This document shows, one piece after another, positions 54,819 to 64,000 of a stretch of DNA of 64,000 nt. Each line of letters starts with the position of its first letter. Position 1 is the first letter of the stretch. The position numbers and the translations under genes are program-made. The DNA is taken from positions 17,472,042-17,536,041 of the forward strand of contig JAJEKV010000008.1 in assembly GCA_021234155.1 (NCBI GenBank). Reading direction: 5' to 3'. This DNA is from Isoetes taiwanensis. Lineage: Eukaryota; Streptophyta; Lycopodiopsida; Isoetales; Isoetaceae. Below the pieces are notes generated by a model. It searched no databases, had not been told where the DNA came from, and saw only the letters and a list, made by a program, of their open reading frames with translations.

Positions 54819-56083
54819 ACGACCAAATTTTGGCTTCTCTTACTGGCTTGAAGAACAAAAATTATTTTACTGCTTTTCTTATATTCTTCATGAATGGCAG
54901 AAAATATTGTACTGCATTTTCCTAGACAGTTAAAAACTTCCATGACAAAAAAGACATAATCCTAGCTCCCTACTTCGATCTTATATGAAATTTTGAAATA
55001 GACATACCTCGAATAGCCGAAATCCTCTGCTGCAGCAATTTGAACCAGCAACGAGCTATAAATTAAATGTCAGCTACTATAAGCCATAACCTACTAGCCA
55101 GACAAACCATAAAATTATTATCCTTAGGGCCTGTGGCATCTGATAACATGACAGCAGCATGATAGCAGCACAGCAGCCCTCTTATTTTCGACGTCATGCC
55201 TCTTCTAGAATCATTCCTTCATCATTCCAATTATGTTCTTGCCTACATATTTGGGTTCAAAATCTCTGTTCTCATTGTGCGGAATAAAATGGGAAAATAT
55301 GACAGCACACTAATTTCATTAGAATAAGAGGAGCTTTAAGCAGAGAAAAGAATGAATGGCTACATGTTTGCACATGTTGAAGGGATAAATACAAGCTAAA
55401 TTTAACCCTAATTCAAAATAGTTGAAATGAGCGTAGCAGATTAATAGATAGATAGATAAATTAATGGAGTTGCAGCAGTGGAAAATTGATTTTCTCACAA
55501 ATTGGAACCTTAAAGCTTGGAACTCCACATACTTACACTAAAAAATAGAATCTTCTGTTGCAGCAGTTGGATGAAGCTATAATGTACCGGCCGGAATAGA
55601 GAGCATGTGGTATCGTGTTTCTGGTTAGGGTTGTCGTGATTTCATTTTGTCGAAGAGAGAGGATGCAACAGGCTGGCCTTATCCGACATTTTTTCTTGCT
55701 CCTGGGCTATCTACGTGCCACGTGTACGTCTAGGCATTAGGGTATCACAGATCCCACCAATGTGATTCGTTGGTATCTACAAAGGATTTTTACCTTGTGT
55801 CGTCCGTTTAATTTGGGACGATAACCTCGAACGGTTATCCCATATGTTATAGGCAATCTTGTGGCAATCTGTTCCGAGGCGATAATTGTTCTAATGGGCT
55901 AACCATGCATCATCGGCAGCAAATGTAGAGGTTCTGCTTGAAGAGTTGTCGTGTCGATATGTTGTTCCGTTACTTGCCATGCCGTTGCAATCGATGTTGT
56001 AGTGGCCTTGTTGGTGAACTTATACCTTTGTTCAATGCAGTCTGGCGCTTCACTAGTGTTGGTACTAACGATAGCTGCCAATC
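54819..56083. other. Upstream region of the RPH1-like gene
   Basis: Expected to hold the promoter and 5' UTR of the minus-strand RPH1-like gene. A Kozak-like context precedes the ATG, but no TATA box could be assigned. Two similar CTG(C/T)TGCAGCA words lie near 55,028 and 55,555. No other gene recognised. Confidence 0.35.
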
Positions 56084-57345
56084 CTATGGACACTCTTCCT
56101 TGCAACAATTTGATGCCTTGGTTGCTTTGTTTTCATCCCTATCCCTTTGCCAAGGTAGAAGGTCCCTCTTAGTCTCTGTTTGCGTCGTTCTGCTCTTCTC
56201 TGCATTAGCATAGTACTCTAATTCTTCCATAGCCTTAACTCTCTTTTCCATCTCAACAAAAAATCTGAGTGGATTTTCTTTCGGGAAAGTTACTGAAATA
56301 CCCTTATTGTTTAAAATTACAAGAATGCCCCTCAACTAGGGGCATTTTCGTAAAAATAGTAATAACTTTTTTACCATAATATGAATGCAAATGTGCCCTT
56401 CAAACAAAGTATAAGATTATCTGAATTGAAGTCGTTGATGTAAAATTATGTTGTCTTGAATTCTTAAAATTTTAAGAACAAAATATATCATAACTTAAAC
56501 TTGCAACCTTAAAATCAAGTAGTATTATAATTATAATAATTTATATTGATCACGCCATTTAAGACCCTCAGGTCCATATGGCGAAGCATATTACTTTTTA
56601 TAAGGCGCTTAAACAAAGGCACCAGTGGCTTCAAGGACTTCCATATGAACAAATAACTCTATTATGTTAGCACGTTCCTTCCAAACATCCTTAAGATAAG
56701 AACTAAGGAGATTTGGAGGTATATTAAAGAGCGCTTCGACAATGTGGAACCTCAAATGTTATATTTTTTTCGTATATACTTGTTGGAAAGCCCTCATCAT
56801 TGTCAACAAATTGTTTGAAAGGCACATTTGCATTTAATCATAGAAAGGTTATTACTATTTTTACCAAAATGCCCCTGGTTGAGGGGCATTTTGGTAATTT
56901 TCGCAAACAATAAAAGTATTTTGGTAACTTTTCCTTTTCTTTTATATTGGCTTGGATAGCCACTATGGTTTTCTCATGCAAAGTGGATTCAATGTCGATG
57001 ACGAAGGTCTGAGATGTGTCGTCGAAGTAATGCTTGCGTAGCATTCCACATTGCTTCTTGTGGCAGAATAGCCCTCACGCCAATAATGGTAAGCGTTGGG
57101 CATCGTCATGCTATTTGACGATGTTATTGTACTTATTTAGATGGCCGATTTGCGTCGCAAATAACTTGTCAACATTCAACTTCTTGCTGGGGATATACTT
57201 GACAATTTATATCATGTTATCATCCTTGATGAACACATGGAATGGTTGTTTTCTCAATTGGATCTGTCTTCCTACATCGAGATTGAACAAAGGCATCGAT
57301 ATGTTGTTTGTGCAATCTGTGACATGGATAAACTTGTAGAGGATG
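56084..57345 (-). pseudogene. Unidentified coding sequence interrupted by a MULE
   Basis: On the minus strand several stretches read like real protein: a VTDCTNNISMPLFNLDVGRQ block (about 57,320), KYIPSKKLNVDKLFATQIGH (about 57,180), HYFDDTSQTFVIDIESTLHE (about 57,030) and, beyond the Mutator-like insert, NPLRFFVEMEKRVKAMEELE with a charged tail to the stop at 56,084. Frame breaks lie near 57,080-57,150. Removing the insert and one target duplication joins the last two blocks in frame. I do not recognise the family. It may be a host pseudogene or a TE protein. Confidence 0.5.
56283..56934. mobile_element. Mutator-like fold-back MITE
   Basis: 652 bp with inverted repeats of about 125-130 bp at both ends (left 56,283-56,410, right 56,808-56,934), starting GG(G/A)AAAGTTAC. 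Flanks TTTTCTTTC (56,274-56,282) and TTTTCTTTT (56,935-56,943) form a 9-bp TSD with one mismatch, as expected of Mutator-like elements. The arms contain AATGCCCCT...AGGGGCATT palindromes. No transposase is encoded. Confidence 0.85.
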
Positions 57346-58817
57346 TCAAAGCTTGGTCAAGCTCTGGCCCATTCCCTTCTAGGTCTGTGCTACTCTAGCT
57401 AAAAATTGCAGCATAATGGTCGCTGAGCTCACGGCTTGCTCTACTGCGACCACGTACGGTGATGGCGCTCGACTGTTGGTGAAAGTGTTGGTGTTGGGTC
57501 GAGATGGTGTCTGAGCTGGGAGACCACCTCACTGCACTAGAGGAGGCTGCTTGTGTGAAGCATTGCAAATAACTGACTTAATAGGTCTGTCGACAACTTT
57601 TTGACTTTTTGTTCTCAAAATGTTAAGGTGCATACCAAAATGTTTTTGGAGGTTTTTGGAAATACTATCCTTTTTCGATATGAGTTTTGGAACCCAAAAA
57701 CACGTTTTCAGGCCAAACTCTTTTTTTTCAGCTACCTTTCCCCTCATATGAAATTTTGTTATGCCAGAGCAGCTAACTTCTCGGGCGGTGGATCTAGCAT
57801 TGATGATGGCGGGTGGGCGGTGGTTACAGTGTTATGGTGGGAATAGCGTTACGCTTGGCGATGATGCTATCAAATCGTATTTCCAGTCTCAAAGGTTATG
57901 GCGCTTGCTCTTCCAGCAATGCTTCTATTTTTATTTCCTCCCTCTGGTCTTTTTTATTTCAAATCAATTGTTCTAAGGAGTATAGCGATGGCGCTTGAAG
58001 ACTTGGCAATTATGCCGGTTGAATGAGTAACTACGGACATCCTTCCTTCACAGATAAGGATTCATTGCTGAAGATTTAATCTACAGCATGCACTAACTTC
58101 TTGACTTTTGTAATTTCATAGTAGAGAACCAAGAACTGGCAGTTGTGCTCTGAAACAATGGAGTATGTAAGCTTGGTAATGGCTACGCCATGCATTAGGC
58201 TTACCTATATTGTGTAGAATAATAACAACCTATTATGATAGATAAGAAAAACAAACTCTGTTCTCATTTGTTCACTTTCTTAGCAAATGAATCTAACGTC
58301 GAAGACCCCGTGTATGGCATCATTAATAGTGTGGTATGTGCCATAGCTGGCCTTCTCTACCCTTCCATCATTTCCACCTCCGATTTAAGCTGGTAGGCAT
58401 CTGCTCATGCAGTCCTTGCTTCTTTGCAAAGAGGCGCAGAGCTGTGAATGGATTTCGTTTGTTGTTGTGGTATTTTAGGGCTTTTGACGAGCTCTATTTC
58501 ATTTGGGTTCATCTGTCATTTTGCTTCTTGATATGTTCTTAGTGTGCTTTCAAATCTATTGGGAATAGGAAACAAGAAAATGGCCGATGGATTATGTTTG
58601 AAGATCAGATATGAGCTCAGAGCAAACTTTTTGTGAAGGTGGTCTAAATATATTTGAAGAGATGACTTATAGAAAGCTCATGTATCTGCTAGAATTTTTA
58701 ATTTCAATTATGATTTGCTAATAATAAATTGTCTGCGACTTTCAGTGTGTTATGCTAAGCTGGGTATTGGACATAATTCTTACAGTGATAATATCTATTT
58801 TGATATGGGCATAATTC
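57346..58817. other. No gene recognised
   Basis: Several short frames (for example 57,761-57,976 on the plus strand) but no recognisable protein. A protein-like stretch near 58,300-58,375 (VYGIINSVVCAIAGLLYPSI) could not be assigned. Confidence 0.3.
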
Positions 58818-59129
58818 GTGTTGTTCGTTCTTACCTCGGTTATTGATTATAATGGCCAGAACTCTAGACAGACATTGGATATCTTAGTACAAACTTCAGA
58901 GGAAGAAATTGAGGTGGGTGTTGAAGTGGGAGCACAAAATTCTTCAATGGAAGGTATAGTGGAGCAGACACATGCACATCCAAGGGACGAGCAAGATCAT
59001 AGTTTGGATACTAGAGCCTTAAATTTGCATACCATAGAGGTTGTAGAGACGACGACAGACACTCACTCCAATCTGGATAAGGCGTTTCATTTTTTGAATA
59101 ATGTCGTGCATGTACATGTTTATGAGTAG
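58818..59129 (+). CDS. Unrecognised 103-residue acidic frame
   Basis: A frame of 103 codons whose first codons may be intron or UTR. The product is acidic, with TSEEEIEVGVEVGAQNS and a histidine-rich end. No family was recognised and there is no supporting context, so chance is possible. Confidence 0.2.
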   Translation: MLFVLTSVIDYNGQNSRQTLDILVQTSEEEIEVGVEVGAQNSSMEGIVEQTHAHPRDEQDHSLDTRALNLHTIEVVETTTDTHSNLDKAFHFLNNVVHVHVYE

Positions 59130-59543
59130 TCTTTGCTTGTTGCATAGGAGCTGTAAGACCTAACCCTCACTTGGTACGATTCCAAGATGCACTTAGTCGG
59201 CTCCATATTCTTCAATATGACAACCATGTCAAATGTACCAACTTCTCAGTACATGAAGACCTCTCTCCTTTGCTAACGTAGGGAGGAGTAATGCAAAATG
59301 AGAGAGGCACGGATCTAAAAGAAGTGGGCACTTTATTGTGGAGGTACAACAATTATTCCGGACCACTAGTCATCCAACCATTAGTGCGGTCATGTTTTGA
59401 TAGCATGAAGCATATATTATTACATAGAATTTAAGGTCTGATTTTATTGTCTAGCCTAGTAGCCGCGTCATAGTTTCATCTTAACTTGATTTGTATCAAA
59501 TTCATTATGTTTGGTGATTTTCTGGGTTGTTCTAGCCCATTGC

Positions 59544-59603
59544 ATGGGTCCCATGGCCTATTGGTCTCTATGGACGTTAAAAAATCTATTCTATTCTATT
59601 CTA
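59544..59603 (+). repeat. LINE 3' end fragment with TATTC tail
   Basis: TGGGTCCCATGGCCTATTGG, then TCTCTATGGACGTTAAAA, then about three TATTC units. It matches the 3' terminus of the LINE at 17,905-17,967, but with a different microsatellite. A severely 5'-truncated insertion is likely. Confidence 0.65.
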
Positions 59604-60961
59604 ATCCAATGTACTTTGCACTAAGGGTATTAAAACAAATGGGAATTTACCTGATCAGTTTTGAGTGGCTACATCTCAGTTTCTCAAAGCCAACTCAAAG
59701 CCTCATTTCTAGAGCTTGAACTTGTGTCGAATGTAAAACAGACTGAGATTAAGGAATGTTTCCCAACAATGAAGTCTCATACCCAATTGCTAGGAATATG
59801 AGACCATCATGCATGGCTTGAAAGTTTTAAGCTTAGCTGTGAAATGCTCAGCCTTGTGCCAATACAGGTTATCCTCCTGTTAAGAGGGTCTTCTTGGGGC
59901 TTTTGTATGCAAATACAGATAGAAGCTGCTATAGAAGGGATGGCCAGGGCAAACAAGTAGTTATGATCGCGGACCATTTATCTAATAGACACAATTTTAT
60001 CCAGAACATTCGCCTACAAAGTTCACTATATCTTCCTATTCCACATGGCAACGACTAATGCCCTGGCATCGTCAGCACATGTTTCTAGTGGAGTACGGAC
60101 AAGATTGATATATTGAATTCTTTAAAGATGAGATAGTTTTCATTCTATCTATAGACATAGCACTCTCTTTATTACAACATATATAAGGCAGTCTTATTTT
60201 TTATTTGATTTTCATATTTCTGTGCTGAGAAATGATGATACAACATATATAAGGCAGCCAAATTTGTTGTGTGCCTTACATATTTCTATGATTAGAAATG
60301 ATTGTCATTGACACGTTATTGTGAAAAGGTTAGATTAGGTCATGCGCATTTATGGCGGATTTGTTGTGGTTATAGTGGATCCGGATGTGGAAATGGAGTT
60401 GTGCCATATCCGGGATTAAGAGGCAAGAAACTCTGGCATTGCAGCTTAAACTGTGTCTCTTTCTGCAAATTGCAATTGCTCTAGTAAGATTAAACTTGTT
60501 TCCAAGGAGAAATTCAAATTCTGTGCCCAATAAATGTTAGAGAGATATATCTTCTGTTATAATTTTCAATCTTCTAACGTGGTTTTATGTGTCTTTCTGG
60601 TCAGACTATTTATGACAGCTCACATATCCTGTTCTCACACTCGTCTCGACTCCTGTTTCACGAGTACAAAGGGCCGCAATTATTCTATGTCCCTTCATTC
60701 TGCAAATATGATAACATGAATTGCTATAGTCCATGGACAAGTGTGGGACTGATCTAGTTTTTGTAGTATGTTGTTTTGACCTTTTTCAAAGCACCGGTCA
60801 TTTGTTGAATGTGTTATGTAGTGATTGTGGTGTCTGCTAGTATGATGGTTGTAATATGTGGTGACCGTGGGACATGATGGCTTGATGTGGTGAATGTGGT
60901 GCATGATGTCACATTACATAACACTACAAATTGACGACCCTCTCAATTGTAAATCCTGCAG
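59604..60961. other. No gene recognised
   Basis: Contains a small direct repeat of ACAACATATATAAGGCAG (near 60,175 and 60,242) and a GTGGTG/GATGG-biased stretch at about 60,820-60,905. No coding region identified. Confidence 0.35.
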
Positions 60962-61995
60962 ATGCAGCTATTTCAAAAGTTCAAGGAAGAACACCCCGAC
61001 ATAAACATTGGACTTAGGACGTTCGAGAAATTAAAGCCATGGTTTGTAGTGAAGTTGAAGGACTTCAATTCCTGCTGCTGTATTCACCATGTAAGGATGC
61101 AAATGCTTGTTGATGGTTTCAATCTAATGAGAAGCAAGCATCCAAAGGACTGCAGCTGCATTTGCCAAGTGTGCAAGTCAGACTTGAATGGAAGCTAAAG
61201 AGCACATGAAGAGAAAATCCCAAACACAAGTGCATTGTCGAGAGGGCTGCTCTGCCCACAAGGCATGAGTGAATTCTTCAAGAAGGATTGTATTTTTGGT
61301 AAGTGCAGTCAATGTGGGATCAAGAATTTCTCAATTTGCCCAATTGAGAAGCAGGACATTGGCAGTTTGATCAAATAGGAATACATTGACTATGAATGGT
61401 GTACACTCAAGGATGGTATATCCAAGAAGAAATTGAAATACCAGTACAAAGAAACACCAAGTAAGAATTTGATAAATGTTATGGTTGCCAAACTACCACA
61501 ATTCACGATTCACAATTTCAGGTACAAGTGGCAGGCTAAGCAATTCAGGGATCTACTAGATGATCTGCCACATGATTGGGTAGTTTCTATTGTGGACTTT
61601 GTAGAGAACTATGCATTTAAGGAGCAGAATGAGGTGCAGTCCATGCGTTGGATCAATAATCAGATCACTATTTGTCTAGATTACTTATTGGATTAACAAA
61701 GAAACAGGTCAGATGGAAAAGAGACTCACTACTATGTGTCTGATGATAGAGAACATGACACATTATTTGTTCAACATTGCTTTATGAAACATCATGCCTA
61801 CATGCAGCCCATGGACAAGCTTTTTGAATGCAGCCTTACAATTCAAGGCAGCCAAGCCATTCTATTTTGTTGGAAGATACACTACAGATACTCATATAGA
61901 GATGATGCGGAATTTCTTTGGTTCCAATTATGGAAAGGGTGAACATGATAAGGCTACAGAGTTTAAAAGGTGTCACTACAAGAGGATGAGGGTTT
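60962..61995 (+). pseudogene. Transposase-like protein remnant
   Basis: Frames read in sequence with shifts. HPDINIGLRTFEKLKP is followed by a cysteine-rich segment (NSCCCIHHVRMQMLVDGFNL, SCICQVCKSD), then KYQYKETPSKNLINVM, VVSIVDFVENYAFKEQNEVQ (probable first catalytic Asp), YVSDDREHDTLFVQHCF and FKAAKPFYFVGRY...NFFGSNYGKGEHD. From memory this pattern recurs in a repetitive protein family of bryophytes, ferns and some animals that looks like a DDE transposase. I cannot name the superfamily. Stops and shifts disable it. Confidence 0.55.
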
Positions 61996-61997
61996 AG

Positions 61998-62178
61998 CGT
62001 CAGAAAAATCATCAGACAAATTGAATGGTTATGTCCTGACGAATATCCTGACGATTTTCTTGAGGATTAAATTCCTGATGGTGCAACGTCAGAGCAAAAC
62101 GTCAGAAAAATCGTCAGTTTTTTGCGTCAGGTGTAACGTCAGATTGTACGTTAGAACAAACGTCAGAGCATGCGTCAG
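61998..62178. repeat. CGTCAG/CTGACG cluster
   Basis: Ten exact CGTCAG or CTGACG hexamers in about 180 bp, plus CGTTAG and CATCAG variants, starting just downstream of the transposase remnant. The first ones are in the CTGACG sense and the later ones all CGTCAG. Likely subterminal repeats of a DNA transposon. Confidence 0.7.
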
Positions 62179-63042
62179 AAAAAACGTTAGATTTTTTTTA
62201 TAAATATATTTTTTATCGTAACAATTGGAATTGATGTATAATCAAATCAAGTTTGATTATCTAGTTCAAAAACATAAACCTTTTGGCTGTCCGGGGGCTG
62301 CTCCTTCATGGCCTAGAATAGTAGGAAGCTCTCCAGCTTTTGATGGCCTAGTATGGCGGGAAGCTCCCCGACTCAACTTGTAATGGTTGGACCTAATGTT
62401 TGGATCTAATTCTGGCTGAAATCTAAGAGCTAGGCTTGGCACTCTATAATCTCTAAAACATCGTCTATTCTATACGTTGGAACATGATGATAGGATCTAC
62501 TTTTGCCAATACATAACATGGGTTAATCGTGGCATCACAATTGAAATTAAGGGTTCAATCCTTGCATATGAGAAGGGATGTATGCTTTAAGAGAGAGACG
62601 ATTTCATTTAATATGGTGGAGGCACCATATTTAATAAATTATTAATATGGTGGAGGCACTATGCTAAGCGGTTTTCTAAAGCATTTGAGGTTTATTGTCG
62701 TCTCAAATAGCTAGTTTTAGCATTCTAACCTTTTTACTTGAAAGCTGGCATATGCCTAGCTTTTTATTTGTTTGTAATCTGGAATTGGCTAAACACGAAA
62801 TCTTTTGTGTTGTCAATAGACAATTTGAAAGAAAACACCTAGGTTGGAATAACCTTTGAAAAATGTCACATGTAATGGAACTTGATCCTTGCTAGTTTAA
62901 TGTTTCCAACTTGATTGGAAAAGAGCAAGTCAATCCTGAGACAAATGCCTACATTGGATTGGTTACCAGTCTACACTTCTTAAATTGGGCAAGGGCTACA
63001 ATTCTTGTGTTGGGCATGAGATATTCTACTCTGCCTATGGGT
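62179..63042. other. Spacer with a small palindrome
   Basis: No gene. A palindrome-like repeat TTTAATATGGTGGAGGCACC / CACCATATTTAATAAA occurs at about 62,608-62,635, with a second TTAATATGGTGGAGGCAC at about 62,643. Confidence 0.4.
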
Positions 63043-63262
63043 GAGGAGGAGGAGGAGGAGGAGGAGGACGAGCTAATATACTCTCTTGGAATCTTCATAT
63101 AGAAGAAGAAGAAGAAGAAGAGAACATTCTCTTTTGAATCTTCACTTTTCATATAGAAGAAGAAGAACATTCTCTAAAATAAATAATGGGATAAACAAAT
63201 TATGTAATGTTTGGAAAAAAAGATAAAATGTAAAGAAAAGAAGAAGAAGAGAACATTTTTTG
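63043..63262 (+). repeat. GAG and GAA microsatellites in a short tandem context
   Basis: A (GAG)n run at 63,043-63,067 is followed by two CTTCATATAGAAGAAGAAG / TTTCATATAGAAGAAGAAG copies and further GAAGAA runs. The AGAACATTCTCT words between them repeat. Confidence 0.8.
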
Positions 63263-64000
63263 AATCTTGAGGTTGTGGAGCTCTATGAATAATTGATACC
63301 ATAGGCAAAAAAAAATCGAATTTTTTTTTTCGGACTTGGAGCTTTTAATGCATAGGCAAAAAAAAGTTGGTATGGCATCATGGCATCTTGCTATATATAA
63401 ATTTGATGGTGGCAAATACTATCATACGAAATTATGTAGACTAAATGGTCTAATTGTGAACAAAAAGTATTTATTCCATATGGCTTATTGAGGTGGATAT
63501 TGAACCACCGGAATGAAACGATGTTCTTTAAAGTCATGGCAAGTGCCTGCATATGATAGAATATGGAACAAAAATAATATAGAAGATAAGACCTTTTTGA
63601 AAAATTTGAGGTCTTAAAAAATCAAACTAGGGCGTAGAAACCCTATTTCTTGAGTGCCCCATATACTCGGGCCGAATGCCTAAAGTGGCCGCTTATGCAT
63701 CTGCAGACAAAAGGAGTGGCTAGAGGTAAAGGGGCAAGAGAAGATGAGGAGATATTTCTGGGAGTTGAAGCGTGAAGACATAGATAGAAAGAAGAGCTGG
63801 GGAGCTGAGATCATATCAAATACCACGCAAATCCACTCTGTCCATGGATTTAATAAGGGCTGCTCCACTCAGCTGCATGTGAGAGAACTGTAGGTTCTCT
63901 GGGATGAATGTGAGAACAAGGCTTATGTCGATTCATCATAGTTGAACCATCAACTACTGTCCATGCAGACAATGCAGAAGTACGCAAGTCCGATCGACCT
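63263..64000. other. No feature recognised
   Basis: AT-rich; short frames only, none with protein similarity I recognise. Confidence 0.35.

Overview
This window looks like repeat-dominated nuclear DNA of a land plant. It holds one recognisable split plastid-targeted gene, Ty1/copia and Ty3/gypsy chromovirus LTR elements primed by initiator tRNA-Met, two kinds of LINE, and several MITE-like DNA elements. The low gene density and the types of LINE and transposase would fit a fern, another seed-free plant or a gymnosperm, but the sequence alone does not settle this. No bacterial, CRISPR or organellar features were seen.

Layout. 1-3.1 kb: rearranged repeats around a scrap of a MAK/MHK-like (RCK family) protein kinase. 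3.9-8.5 kb: a decayed L1-type LINE on the minus strand (ORF1, endonuclease, reverse transcriptase, zinc-binding tail). 10.7-13.2 kb: two further pieces of the same kinase, a C-lobe half with a mutated DFG and an N-lobe half with its catalytic motifs intact, separated by a nested-palindrome element. 14.5-18.0 kb: a GC-rich LINE of a different type on the plus strand with a CTTC-repeat tail, followed by minisatellites.

20.5-51.8 kb is one nested retrotransposon complex. The oldest layer is a minus-strand chromovirus-like gypsy (element B). Its 5' LTR is at 50.3-51.8 kb and a truncated 3' LTR lies at 20.5-20.7 kb. It has been interrupted by (i) a hAT MITE in gag (21.97-22.51 kb, 8-bp TSD), (ii) a Ty1/copia element (23.41-31.44 kb, TSD CAGTG), itself split by a 2.6-kb CACTA-ended element (25.37-27.94 kb), and (iii) a small non-autonomous LTR element C (35.15-49.93 kb, TSD TATTT). 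A LTR of element C in turn received a 12.2-kb gypsy chromovirus, element A (35.87-48.06 kb). Both gypsy elements carry extra reading frames upstream of gag. One of these is recognisably homologous between them although they are otherwise diverged, and it is the best candidate here for an undescribed function.

51.8-64 kb: a direct duplication (52.2/53.0 kb); an apparently intact four-exon minus-strand gene resembling RESISTANCE TO PHYTOPHTHORA 1 (53.67-54.82 kb), encoding a predicted 215-residue chloroplast membrane protein; a Mutator-like fold-back element inside an unidentified reading frame (56.3-56.9 kb); a LINE 3' tail fragment (59.5 kb); a decayed transposase (61-62 kb) followed by a dense CGTCAG cluster; and GAG/GAA microsatellites.

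Apart from the RPH1-like gene and perhaps the kinase fragment at 12.5 kb, nothing here is convincingly a working host gene. All positions of frame breaks, TSDs and splice sites come from reading the sequence by eye.
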